A DNA stretch of 64,000 nucleotides from Thermithiobacillus plumbiphilus (lineage in GTDB: Bacteria > Pseudomonadota > Gammaproteobacteria > Acidithiobacillales > Thermithiobacillaceae): NCBI RefSeq assembly GCF_038070005.1, contig NZ_JBBPCO010000010.1:1-64000 (forward strand), given 5' to 3'. This document shows, piece after piece, positions 20,846 through 29,500 of this stretch. The first letter of the stretch is position 1. Each line of letters opens with the position of its first letter. Position numbers and translations under genes: made by a program. The notes below the pieces were generated by a model. It was not told where the DNA came from. It did no database searches and saw nothing but the letters and a program-made list of their open reading frames with translations.

Positions 20846-20918
20846 GGCCTTGCTCCTTATGCAATTGCCTTGCAGCAGTTTGTTGACAGGTATTGTAAGC
20901 CGCGCCAGCACAAAAGGG

Positions 20919-22136
20919 CTACGCCTTTTCGGGTAGATGGTTCCGTCCGCCAAGTCCCATGGCCTGGCGGATCAATACGCGCTTCAGGGGCGGCGTCAAC
21001 TGTGTCGCCAGCATGCCGGCATTGCGCAGCCAGGCGAGCGGCCTGATGCGATTGGAAAAAAGCCGGTGGAAGCTGTCGGTGGCCGCCAGGGTGGCGAGAT
21101 TGTCGGGACGGCGCGTGACCTCGTAGCGGCGCAGCAGTTCGCGCCGGCCCCAGTCCTCGCCGCGCCTTGCGGCTTCTCGCACCAGATCCGCCAGACACTC
21201 GGCATCGCGCAGGCCGAGATTCACGCCCAGCCCCGCCAGCGGATGCACGCCGTGGGCGCTGTCGCCCAGCAAGACGCTGCGCTCATCGATGTAGGAGCGG
21301 GCGTGCAGGGCACTTAAGGGGAAGGCGGCGCGCGGACCGATCCGGTACAGGCGGCCCAGCACCGGCCCGAAGGCGAGTTGCAGTTCCCTGAGGAAGGTCT
21401 CGTCCTCCAGCGCCATCAAGGCCCGCGCCCGGCTGTCGCGGGCGCTCCAGACCAGCGAGCAGCGCGGGCTGCCGTCGGGCGCGGGCGAAAAGGGCAGCAT
21501 GGCGATCGGACCGGTCGGCAGGAATCGCTGGAAGGCGGTGTTGCCGTGCGGACGCTCGGTCCAGACCGTGGCGATGATGCCCTGTTGCTCATAGTTGCTG
21601 CGCAGGGTGGGGATGCCGAGCGCCTGGCGCAGTCCGGATTCCCGCCCTTCGGCGATGGCCAGCAGGCGCGTGCGCCAGTGTCGATCACCATCATCCACGC
21701 CGATTTCATCGCCCCGGGGCTGGGCTGACCGCAGGCGCGCGCCATAGGCCAGTGTGGCATTGCTGCGCGTGGCCAGCGCCTGGTGAAGCGTTTGCTCAAG
21801 CCGGCGGTTCTCGACGATGAAGCCGAGCTGGGCGGCGCCGGCTTCCTCGGCATCGAGCTGGATGCCGCCGAAGTGGTCGTCGTCCCAGACGCGCATGCGC
21901 TTGACCGGGGTGCCGATCCTGCCGATGTCGGTCCCGAGGGTTTGCAGGAAGCGTGCAGAGCCTTCGGCAATCAGACTGGCCCGCTCCAGCGGGTCGGGTT
22001 GCTCGATCAGGTGTAGCGGACGGGCTTCGGCAAGCCGGATTTGCAACAGCGAGTCGCTGAGGGCCAGGCCCAGGGCGGCGCCGACCATGCCGCCACCGGC
22101 AATGATGATGTCGGGTTCTTGTTCAGAGGCCAGCAT
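20919..22136 (-). CDS. UbiH/UbiF/VisC-family FAD-dependent monooxygenase (2)
   Basis: A 405-residue flavoprotein hydroxylase acting on the ubiquinone ring. The N-terminal GGGMVGAALG binds the FAD ADP part, and the GDSAHGVHPLAGLGVNLG motif binds the flavin/ribose. ATG 22136 is preferred (CGGAG 7 bases upstream) over the ATG at 22160. The gene starts inside the end of the first monooxygenase gene. Which ring carbon it oxidises (C5, C6 or C1) cannot be told from sequence. Confidence 0.88.
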   Translation of the reverse strand: MLASEQEPDIIIAGGGMVGAALGLALSDSLLQIRLAEARPLHLIEQPDPLERASLIAEGSARFLQTLGTDIGRIGTPVKRMRVWDDDHFGGIQLDAEEAGAAQLGFIVENRRLEQTLHQALATRSNATLAYGARLRSAQPRGDEIGVDDGDRHWRTRLLAIAEGRESGLRQALGIPTLRSNYEQQGIIATVWTERPHGNTAFQRFLPTGPIAMLPFSPAPDGSPRCSLVWSARDSRARALMALEDETFLRELQLAFGPVLGRLYRIGPRAAFPLSALHARSYIDERSVLLGDSAHGVHPLAGLGVNLGLRDAECLADLVREAARRGEDWGRRELLRRYEVTRRPDNLATLAATDSFHRLFSNRIRPLAWLRNAGMLATQLTPPLKRVLIRQAMGLGGRNHLPEKA

Positions 22137-23367
22137 GCAGTTCTCCGCTTGAAGGTGCATGCCCTGAACCGGGCGTCAGGGCCGGCGTGTGGCTGCCCGC
22201 GGGGATCTCCAAACCTGCGGCGCGTGCTGCCAGGCGGCGCTTGAGGGCAGGAACCTGGTCCATGGCCACCAGCCCGAGGCCCCGGGCCAGCTTCAGCGGC
22301 AGGATGGCATTGGAGAACAGCCGGTTGAGCCCTTCAGTGAGGCCGATGATCTCGCTGCGATCCTGCTGGCGGCTGGCCAGGTAGCGCTCCAGCAATACCG
22401 GACCGCCGATGTCCTCGCCGCGCTCGCTGGCGGCCTTGATCATGGCCGCCAGCGTGACGCCGTCGCGCAGGCCGAGGTTGAAGCCCTGGCCGGCGACCGG
22501 GTGCAGGGTCTGGGCGCTGTTTCCTACCAGGGCCAGGCGCTGATCCGGCTTGCCGAGCGTGCGCTGAAAGGCCAGCGGCAGCATGGCGCGAGGGCCCGTG
22601 GCGCGGATCCGCCCGAGCTTGCGCGGGGCCAGACGATTGAGCCGGTCCAGGAAGGCGGCATCCGAGAGAGTGTCGAGCTGCGCTGCCTCGCTTGGCCTCA
22701 GGCTCCAGACGATGCTGAAACGCTCCTGGCTGAAGGGCAGGAAGGCCAGGGGACCTGCTGGCAGGAAATGTTCATAGGCAATGCCCGCCGGCGGGCGGTC
22801 GGGGGTGACTGAGGCAATACAGGCAAAGCGGTTGTAATCCCAACTGACGCGGCGCAGGCCGGCGAGTTCGGCAACGCCACCCTGACCGCCGTCGGCGGCG
22901 ACCAGCAGGCGTGCGCGCAACTCGCTGTCACGGCCATGCACCGAAACATGGTGAGCATGCTGTTGCAATGCCTGCACCGGCCCGAAAGGGATTTGCACCA
23001 GGTTGGTGCGGCCATGCAGGGCTTCGGACAAGCTGTCTCGCAGTTGTTCCAGTTCCAGCACGATTCCCAGATAGGGCGCGTCAATCAATGCACTATCGAG
23101 GTGCACGGTGCCCGGTGTGCCGCTCTGGCTGACCTGAATGCCGCTGATGGGCGTGCCCCTGATCTTGATGCCGAGATGTTCAAGGATGCGGGTGCTACCC
23201 AGCGACAGCGCCAGGGTTCTTTCCGGCGGGGATGAGCCGGGACGCGGGCCGGGCAGGGTATCCAGCAGGGCGACCGACAGCCCGCTGTCGGCCAGCGCCA
23301 GCGCCAGGCTCAAGCCGGCAGGGCCGTCGCCAAGGATGGCAATGTCACATTCGATTTTCTTGGTCAT
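22123..23367 (-). CDS. ubiH: UbiH/UbiF/VisC-family FAD-dependent monooxygenase (1)
   Basis: A 414-residue ubiquinone-type hydroxylase, paralogous to the following gene. The FAD motif is GDGPAGLSLALAL at residues 13-25, and the second flavin motif is GNSAQTLHPVAGQGFNLG. Together with its neighbour it likely supplies two of the three ring hydroxylations. Best guess UbiH, though assignment among UbiH/I/F needs phylogeny. ATG 23367 follows GGAGGACGTGT. First gene of a minus-strand ubi operon that reaches ubiK and perhaps comM. Confidence 0.85.
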   Translation of the reverse strand: MTKKIECDIAILGDGPAGLSLALALADSGLSVALLDTLPGPRPGSSPPERTLALSLGSTRILEHLGIKIRGTPISGIQVSQSGTPGTVHLDSALIDAPYLGIVLELEQLRDSLSEALHGRTNLVQIPFGPVQALQQHAHHVSVHGRDSELRARLLVAADGGQGGVAELAGLRRVSWDYNRFACIASVTPDRPPAGIAYEHFLPAGPLAFLPFSQERFSIVWSLRPSEAAQLDTLSDAAFLDRLNRLAPRKLGRIRATGPRAMLPLAFQRTLGKPDQRLALVGNSAQTLHPVAGQGFNLGLRDGVTLAAMIKAASERGEDIGGPVLLERYLASRQQDRSEIIGLTEGLNRLFSNAILPLKLARGLGLVAMDQVPALKRRLAARAAGLEIPAGSHTPALTPGSGHAPSSGELHAGL

Positions 23368-23423
23368 ACACGTCCTCCGCTGCGGTAATCAGCGGTTTCG
23401 GGCGGGAATTCACTCTATCCGCA

Positions 23424-23452
23424 TAGATAACACATATTGCCCGCCAGACCAA
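23424..23452 (-). promoter_or_regulatory. Candidate sigma-70 promoter of the ubi operon
   Basis: Minus strand: -35 TTGGTC (23452-23447), 17-bp spacer, -10 TATCTA (23429-23424). This would start transcription about 50 bp before the ubiH start. The hexamers are moderate matches only. Confidence 0.35.
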
Positions 23453-23471
23453 TGTCATGGCGCCAAGGCTT

Positions 23472-23488
23472 TGCACAACTTTGGAGCA
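23472..23488 (+). promoter_or_regulatory. NtrC-like binding site
   Basis: TGCACAACTTTGGAGCA matches the 17-bp NtrC consensus TGCACC-N5-GGTGCA at 10 of 12 defined positions. It lies about 100-115 bp upstream of the sigma-54 -12 element, a normal enhancer distance. Confidence 0.6.
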
Positions 23489-23570
23489 CGAAACCACCTG
23501 AAACAGGGGGGGTATCCGGCAAAAGTCTTTGTCTATCTCGTAAGACATTGAAATTTCAAAATAAAAAATA

Positions 23571-23587
23571 TTGGCATGGCTTGTGCT
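23571..23587 (+). promoter_or_regulatory. Sigma-54 (-24/-12) promoter of torF-glnK-amtB
   Basis: TTGGCATGGCTTGTGCT has the invariant GG (23573-23574) and GC (23585-23586) exactly 12 bp apart and fits TTGGCAC-N4-TTGCW with few mismatches. The predicted start is about 12 bp downstream, some 35 bp before the porin ATG. It fits nitrogen control of an ammonium-uptake operon. Confidence 0.75.
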
Positions 23588-23633
23588 AGGTGATGCTACG
23601 GCAAGTCCACAAACAATTTCCTGGAGGAATAAG

Positions 23634-24380
23634 ATGCGCAAACAAAACAAAACCCTTGTATCCCTCACATTGCTTGGCCTTGGTCTTTTCTCTGGTTCGA
23701 GCACGGCTTTCGCCGAAATCACCGGCAACATCGGCGCCGTGAGCAATTACATTTTCCGGGGATTCAATCAGACCGGCGGCGGCGCGGCGGTTCAGGGCGG
23801 CCTGACCTATAACCATGAAAGTGGGCTGTCCCTGGGTTACTGGGGATCGACCGTGGACTACACCGTGGTTGGTGGCCCGGCTTCCTACTCCGGCACGAGC
23901 TCAGCACAGATCACCGGCACCGAGAATGATCTGATTCTCAGCTATGGCGGCAAGGTCGGCGAATTTGGTTACGGCGTCGGCGTCATCGGCTATCTCTATC
24001 CACAGGCCAATCATAATAACTCCGCCGAGCTGAACCTCAAGCTGGCATACGGGCTGCTGACCTTCAATGCCTTCTATGCCCTGCAGGATGCTTACTGGAC
24101 CAACCAGGGCGATGTTTATACGAATTTGGCCATCGCCTTGCCCATGCCCAACGATTTCACCTTTGGCGCCAATGCCGGGTACTACTTCTTTGAAAATGAA
24201 GGCGACTATCTAACTGGCGGCACCGAATCCAGCAACTTCACCGACGCCACCGTCAGTCTCAGCCATCCCTTGCCGATCAAGGGTGCGAGCATGAGCGTGA
24301 ACTACACCATAGGCGGCAAGGATCGCTACGATACCGATATTGGCGACAATACCTGGCTGGGTCTGAACCTGGCGTTCTAG
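23634..24380 (+). CDS. TorF-family outer-membrane porin-like protein
   Basis: A 248-residue secreted beta-barrel protein. The N-terminus is a signal peptide (charged KQNKTL, hydrophobic core, cut after AFA). The mature part opens EITGNIGAVSNYIFRG, typical of the TIGR02001/TorF family, and ends in an aromatic residue (LAF) as outer-membrane proteins do. ATG 23634 follows CTGGAGGAATAAG; the longer frame from 23571 would run through the promoter. Proteins of this family often precede glnK-amtB, and here it is the first gene after the sigma-54 promoter. Likely role: outer-membrane diffusion in nitrogen limitation, inferred from context. Confidence 0.8.
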   Translation: MRKQNKTLVSLTLLGLGLFSGSSTAFAEITGNIGAVSNYIFRGFNQTGGGAAVQGGLTYNHESGLSLGYWGSTVDYTVVGGPASYSGTSSAQITGTENDLILSYGGKVGEFGYGVGVIGYLYPQANHNNSAELNLKLAYGLLTFNAFYALQDAYWTNQGDVYTNLAIALPMPNDFTFGANAGYYFFENEGDYLTGGTESSNFTDATVSLSHPLPIKGASMSVNYTIGGKDRYDTDIGDNTWLGLNLAF

Positions 24381-24404
24381 CGGCATGACGGCATTCCATC
24401 CTGA

Positions 24405-24755
<351 letters not shown>

Positions 24756-24769
24756 AAATGGAGGGAAAA

Positions 24770-26185
24770 ATGAAAATAATGGCAAACGGCCTGGCCGGTA
24801 CTTTACTGGCGTTCTGCCTGTTATCAGGCGCTGCACTGGCTCAGGATGCACCGGCCACCCCCGCGACCCCTGATGCCACGACCGAGGCCCCGGCTGCAAT
24901 GCCTGCACCCGCTCCAAGCCCTGAGGCAGCCGCACCCGAGGCGGCGGCTGCTCCCGCCGAGGCGGACACGCCCACGCTGGATTCGGGCAACACTGCCTGG
25001 ATGCTGGTGGCCACGGCGCTGGTGCTGCTGATGACCATCCCGGGCGTGGCGCTCTTTTATGGCGGCATGGTGCGTCAGAAGAACGTGCTCGGCACCATGA
25101 TGCAGAGCTTCGCCATCACCGCCCTGGTGACCATCGTTTGGATGGTGGCTGGCTACAGCCTGGCCTTCAGCGAGGGCGGGCCCTTCGTGGGCGGCTTGAG
25201 CAAGCTCTTTCTCAATGGCATCGGCGTGGACAGTCTGAGCGGGACCATTCCGGAAACCGTCTTCATGACCTTCCAGATGACCTTCGCCATCATCACCCCG
25301 GCCCTGATCACTGGCGCCTTCGCCGAGCGCATGAAGTTCTCGGCCCTGCTGTGGTTCATGGGGCTGTGGTCGCTGCTGGTCTATGCGCCCATCACGCACT
25401 GGGTCTGGGCCTCGGATGGCTGGCTCTTCGCCAAGGGGATTCTCGACTACGCTGGCGGCACGGTGGTGCACATCAATGCCGGGGTCGCGGGACTGGTGGC
25501 CGCCCTGGTGCTGGGCAGGCGCATCGGTTACAAAAAGGAGCCCATGCCGCCCCATAACCTGATTCTGACCGTCATTGGCGCCTCGATGCTGTGGGTGGGC
25601 TGGTTCGGCTTCAATGCCGGCAGTGCGCTGGCGGCGGATGGCCGTGCGGGTATGGCCATGGCGGTGACACAGATCGCCACGGGCGCCGCGGCACTGGCCT
25701 GGATGTTTGCCGAATGGATGAGCCACAACAAGCCCAGCGTGCTCGGGATCGCTTCAGGTGCGGTGGCGGGCCTGGTGGCCATCACTCCGGCTTCAGGTTT
25801 CGTCGGCCCCATGGGCGCATTGGCCATCGGTCTCGTTGCCGGCGTGGTCTGCTTCTGGGGGGCGACCAGCCTCAAGAATGCGCTGGGTTATGACGACTCC
25901 CTGGATGCCTTTGGCGTGCATGCCATCGGTGGCATCGTCGGCGCGATCCTGACCGGTGTCTTCGCGGTCAAGGGCATCGGTGGTACGGCGGGCCTGCTGG
26001 AAGGCAATGCCGGCCAGGTCGTGACGCAACTCATCGGCGTCGGCGCCACCATCGGCTACACCGTGGTGCTCACCTTCGTCATCCTCAAGGTGCTGGACCT
26101 GGTGATGGGCCTGCGCGTGGCGGAAGAAGCCGAGCGCGAGGGTCTGGACGTCAGCCAGCATGGTGAACGCGTTTACAGTAGCTGA
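24770..26185 (+). CDS. amtB: Ammonium transporter AmtB
   Basis: An inner-membrane ammonium channel of the Amt/MEP/Rh family, about 11 membrane segments, 471 residues. An N-terminal signal peptide (cut after ALA, residue 24) is followed by a 45-residue Ala/Pro/Glu-rich linker before the first channel helix (TAWMLVATAL). Family landmarks include FYGGMVRQKN and the pore-histidine regions DYAGGTVVHINAG and FGVHAIGG. ATG 24770 has GGAGGGAAAA directly upstream; the ATG at 24758 would lie over that ribosome site. Gated by GlnK, transcribed from the sigma-54 promoter. Confidence 0.95.
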   Translation: MKIMANGLAGTLLAFCLLSGAALAQDAPATPATPDATTEAPAAMPAPAPSPEAAAPEAAAAPAEADTPTLDSGNTAWMLVATALVLLMTIPGVALFYGGMVRQKNVLGTMMQSFAITALVTIVWMVAGYSLAFSEGGPFVGGLSKLFLNGIGVDSLSGTIPETVFMTFQMTFAIITPALITGAFAERMKFSALLWFMGLWSLLVYAPITHWVWASDGWLFAKGILDYAGGTVVHINAGVAGLVAALVLGRRIGYKKEPMPPHNLILTVIGASMLWVGWFGFNAGSALAADGRAGMAMAVTQIATGAAALAWMFAEWMSHNKPSVLGIASGAVAGLVAITPASGFVGPMGALAIGLVAGVVCFWGATSLKNALGYDDSLDAFGVHAIGGIVGAILTGVFAVKGIGGTAGLLEGNAGQVVTQLIGVGATIGYTVVLTFVILKVLDLVMGLRVAEEAEREGLDVSQHGERVYSS

Positions 26186-26210
26186 CCCACGTCTCTCCTC
26201 AGCGTGGCTT

Positions 26211-26240
26211 GGGTGGACAGGTGACTGTCCACCCTTTTTA
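26211..26240 (+). terminator. Rho-independent terminator after amtB
   Basis: A perfect 10-bp stem GGGTGGACAG / CTGTCCACCC with a GTGA loop is followed by TTTTTATT. It ends the nitrogen operon 25 bp after the amtB stop, before tatD. Confidence 0.9.
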
Positions 26241-26279
26241 TTGGCTTTCAGCCGGCATCGGCTATGGCATACTAGGGGC

Positions 26280-27074
26280 ATGCGTCTTTTCGACAGCCAT
26301 GCCCATTTCGACGATGACAGCTTCGACGCCGATCGTCCGGCTGCCCTGGCGCGCGCGCGTGAGGCCGGTGTGATCGCGCAGCTCGTGCCCGCCATCAGCG
26401 CCCGGCTCTGGCCGCGCCTGCGCGAGGTCTGCAATGCCGATGAGCATTTGTACCCGGCCTATGGCCTGCATCCGGTGTATCTGCCCGAGCACCAGCCGGC
26501 GCATCTGGATGCCCTAGGTGACTGGCTGGCGAGTGAGTCGGCAGTGGCTGTCGGCGAGATCGGTCTGGATCATTATCTGCCGGAGCTCGATCGTGATCGG
26601 CAGAAATACTATTTTGCGGCGCAACTGGGCATTGCCCGGGATCTGCATCTGCCGGTGGTGGTGCATGCCCGCCATGCCGTCGAGGATGTGTATCTGACCT
26701 TGCGGCGCTTTCCGGGCGTCACTGGCGTCATTCATAGTTTCGCCGGCAGCGAGGAGCAGGCGCGCCGGCTCATGGACCTGGGTTTTTGCTTTGGTTTTGG
26801 CGGCCCGCTGACCTACCCTGGCGCGCACCGCCTGCATCGGCTGGTCAAAAGCCTGCCGCAGGATCGTTTGCTGCTGGAGACCGACAGCCCCGACCAGCCC
26901 GACGCCGGGCATCGGGGTTGCCGCAACGAACCGGCCTATCTGCCCGCAGTGCTTGCCGCCCTGGCACAATGGCGCGAGGCGGATCCGGCAGAATTGGCCG
27001 AGGCCACGTTTCGCAATACCCTGAAGCTCTTTCACCTGGACGATCTCTATGAATCATCCCTTTGCCCGCACTGA
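26280..27074 (+). CDS. TatD-family metal-dependent deoxyribonuclease
   Basis: A 264-residue TIM-barrel hydrolase. Metal ligands are visible: FDSHAHFD (HxH) at the N-terminus, GEIGLDH in the middle, HARH, and ETDSP near residue 205. TatD proteins are Mg-dependent 3'-5' DNases involved in DNA repair and quality control. The frame is open from 26160 inside amtB, but ATG 26280 matches the family start. The 3' end overlaps tcdA by 26 bp, so the two are co-translated. Confidence 0.9.
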   Translation: MRLFDSHAHFDDDSFDADRPAALARAREAGVIAQLVPAISARLWPRLREVCNADEHLYPAYGLHPVYLPEHQPAHLDALGDWLASESAVAVGEIGLDHYLPELDRDRQKYYFAAQLGIARDLHLPVVVHARHAVEDVYLTLRRFPGVTGVIHSFAGSEEQARRLMDLGFCFGFGGPLTYPGAHRLHRLVKSLPQDRLLLETDSPDQPDAGHRGCRNEPAYLPAVLAALAQWREADPAELAEATFRNTLKLFHLDDLYESSLCPH

Positions 27075-27786
27075 AATCCTGATCGGTCCCGAGGGCCTGG
27101 CCCGGCTCGCCGGCAAGCACGTGCTCATCGCCGGTCTCGGCGGGGTGGGTGGGGCGGCGGCCGAAGCCATCGCCCGCAGCGGGGTGGGCGAGATCACCCT
27201 GCTCGATCATGACGTGGTCAGCATCAGCAATCTAAATCGTCAACTGGTGGCCCTGCATTCCACCCTCGGCCAGCCCAAGACCGAGTCAATGGCGGCGCGC
27301 ATCAGGGACATCAACCCCGACGCCCGGCTGCATGTGCGTACCGAGTTTCTGCAAAAACAGGAAGCCGCGGCGCTGGTGGCAAATGGCAATTTCGACTTCG
27401 TGCTCGACTGCATCGACAGTCTCGCCTGCAAGACCGCGCTGGTGGTTGCCTGCCTGAGCCAGGGCGTGCCCGTGGCGTCGAGCATGGGGGCCGGCGGGCG
27501 GCTGGATCCGTCGCGCGCGCGGGTGAGCACCCTCGAAAAGACCAGTGTCTGCGGCTTGGCCCGGGAGATGCGCGCCAACCTGCGCAAGTTGCGCCTGCGC
27601 GCAAACTACCCGGTGGTCTACTCCGACGAGATCCCGCGTCCGCCGCTGCCGCCTCAGCCCATCGACGGCCCCATTCCGAGCCGCCCGCGTGCCGTCAACG
27701 GCACCATCTCCTACATGCCCTCGCTGTTTGGCTTCATGCTGGCTGGAGTCGCCGTGCAGCACCTGCTGTCAGGTTCGGATGCTTGA
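27049..27786 (+). CDS. tcdA: tRNA threonylcarbamoyladenosine dehydratase (TcdA)
   Basis: A 245-residue E1-like ATP-dependent enzyme that cyclises t6A37 in tRNA to ct6A. The nucleotide motif AGLGGVGG lies at residues 29-36, DHDVVSISNLNRQ is the classical E1/MoeB adenylation stretch, and the catalytic cysteine is probably in KTSVCGLAREM. Length and the RPPLPPQP region match TcdA (YgdL) rather than MoeB or ThiF. It overlaps tatD by 26 bp. Confidence 0.9.
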   Translation: MNHPFARTEILIGPEGLARLAGKHVLIAGLGGVGGAAAEAIARSGVGEITLLDHDVVSISNLNRQLVALHSTLGQPKTESMAARIRDINPDARLHVRTEFLQKQEAAALVANGNFDFVLDCIDSLACKTALVVACLSQGVPVASSMGAGGRLDPSRARVSTLEKTSVCGLAREMRANLRKLRLRANYPVVYSDEIPRPPLPPQPIDGPIPSRPRAVNGTISYMPSLFGFMLAGVAVQHLLSGSDA

Positions 27787-27904
27787 AAAAACGTGTCGGC
27801 ATTTGACGGTCATGCATGGTAAAACCCGCAAAATAGGCTATAGCTAAGAAAAAGGCCAAAGCGCGGGGACTGCCAGTCAGGGTCGGTCCAGGGGGGAAGA
27901 AACA

Positions 27905-28291
27905 ATGAAATTCATGAGTCCGGAGTGGATCCGCGCGGTGTCAAAACAGTGGAACACTCACGACGAAATGCAGAGCATGCTGAAAAACTTCAATGCCACC
28001 ATCGAATACAGTGTCGAGGATCGGCCGGACATGCCGCCGGTGATGATGTTCGTGAAGGCCGGCAAGGCCATCTATGCCGGGCCCTCGGATGGTCGGCGGC
28101 GTGACTTCATCATCTCCGCGAAGCTCGAGAACTGGCAGAAACTCATTACCGGCGAGATGAGCGGCAAAATGGGGCTGATGACCAAGCGCATCAACTTCAA
28201 GGGCTCGATGATGACGGCCATGAAGTACATGACCCCTTTCAATATCCACATGAGCATCATGGGTGAAATCCCCGCCAGCTTCGATCTCTAG
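27905..28291 (+). CDS. SCP2-like lipid-binding-fold protein (tentative)
   Basis: A 128-residue soluble protein. The central stretch MMFVKAGKAIYAGPSDGRRRDFII followed by W-QKLITGEM-GKMGLMTKRINFKGSM resembles the sterol-carrier-protein-2 fold, in which a hydrophobic cavity binds lipids. Ligand unknown. GGGGGAAGAAACA precedes the ATG. It is 17 bp upstream of the PhnD-like gene, so the two form a pair. Family call is moderate. Confidence 0.6.
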   Translation: MKFMSPEWIRAVSKQWNTHDEMQSMLKNFNATIEYSVEDRPDMPPVMMFVKAGKAIYAGPSDGRRRDFIISAKLENWQKLITGEMSGKMGLMTKRINFKGSMMTAMKYMTPFNIHMSIMGEIPASFDL

Positions 28292-28308
28292 ACCAGGCAG
28301 GAATCGCC

Positions 28309-29142
28309 ATGTCCTTTCAGTTTACCGTCGATCCCAATTATTCAGGCAAGAACCTGCCTGGCTGGTATCTGATGAATACCTACCTGCAAAAGCAGCTTGG
28401 CATCGGCCTGCGCTTTTCGCCCTTCAATAGCTTTGACGAGGCCCGCAATGCCGTGCTCGCCGGCCAATTCGATCTGGTCTACGCCAATCCCTTCGATGCC
28501 GTGCAGTACATCCAGAAGCTCGGCTTTCAGTCCCTGGCCAAGCCCGCCGAGCACTTTGACGAGGTTCTGCTCTGCAGCCAGGCTGGAGGACCGCTGGGCA
28601 GCTATGCCGATCTGCCCGCCGAGATCCGGGTGGCCTCGGCCTCGGAAAAGACCCTGATACACATGGTCGGACTCTTCCTGCTCGACAAGGCGGACATCGA
28701 CCGGGCCCGCCTGCGCTTTGAGTATACCGAGAGCTATCAGGGCGTGATCAAGGCCCTGATCCAGGGGCGGGCCGATCTCGGCTTCGTGTTCAATGAGGTG
28801 CATGGCGCGGCCTCGGGCCTGATCCGCGACCGACTCCAGGTGATCGACCAGTCCGATGACGCCTTCGCCTTTCATTCCTTCTGCATCAGTCCGCGTCTTG
28901 CCGAACATGCCGATGCCATCCGCGAGACGCTGGTGGGTATGCGTCAGGACGAGAAAGGCCAGGCGCTGCTCAAGGACATCGGTTTCCTGGGATTCGAGGC
29001 GGTAACGCCGGAGGAAATCGACTGCCTGACCATGCTGGCCGATGAGTACATCAGCGGGCACGAGGCCATCGATCTGGCCGCCACGTCCAGTCTTGCGCTG
29101 GATGCATCCGCCTTTGTCGTGGCACGCGAAGAGGATGACTGA
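28309..29142 (+). CDS. PhnD-like phosphate/phosphonate substrate-binding-fold protein, no signal peptide
   Basis: A 277-residue two-lobed binding protein of the PhnD/PstS-like class (FSPFNSFDEARNAVLAGQFDLVYANPFDA). The second lobe has RADLGFVFNEVHG. The N-terminus MSFQFTVDPNYSG lacks a signal peptide or lipobox, so unlike transporter PhnD it should stay in the cytoplasm. No transporter genes are nearby. It may act as a cytoplasmic ligand sensor with the SCP2-like partner. Family sure, role unknown. Confidence 0.7.
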   Translation: MSFQFTVDPNYSGKNLPGWYLMNTYLQKQLGIGLRFSPFNSFDEARNAVLAGQFDLVYANPFDAVQYIQKLGFQSLAKPAEHFDEVLLCSQAGGPLGSYADLPAEIRVASASEKTLIHMVGLFLLDKADIDRARLRFEYTESYQGVIKALIQGRADLGFVFNEVHGAASGLIRDRLQVIDQSDDAFAFHSFCISPRLAEHADAIRETLVGMRQDEKGQALLKDIGFLGFEAVTPEEIDCLTMLADEYISGHEAIDLAATSSLALDASAFVVAREEDD

Positions 29143-29500
29143 TCGGGAGGGAAATCCCGCCCTTTCAGACCGCCTGGGTATTTTCAGCCTTGGCCTGAGG
29201 CCGGTTCAGGCTGCATCCTGTCAGGGTGTCCATGACTCAGGCTAAAGTCCCAGGTAACGTTTTCACCTCTTGCCTCATTTCTGCTATATTCCAGTAGCTC
29301 TGCCATAAGGCTATTCTCATATCAGGACCCCGACTTGGGTCGGAACTCTGAGAAAATATGCTGGTCCAATTGCGCTTGATGATCCTGGATCTTCTTTGGT
29401 CCCGGTTATTTCTGTCCAGAGCCCGTCTTGCAGGAAGTTGTGACGCCTTTTGTGAAAATCGCGCGCGCTTCGGGCGCTGAACCTGAATAGGTCGCCTAAT
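29143..29500 (+). promoter_or_regulatory. Intergenic region with candidate gsp promoter
   Basis: No gene seen in 358 bp. An extended -10 element TGCTATATT (29282-29290), with a poor -35, lies about 210 bp before gspC and is the best promoter candidate. A weak stem (CGGG...CCCG) around 29145-29160 may end the preceding pair. Confidence 0.35.
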
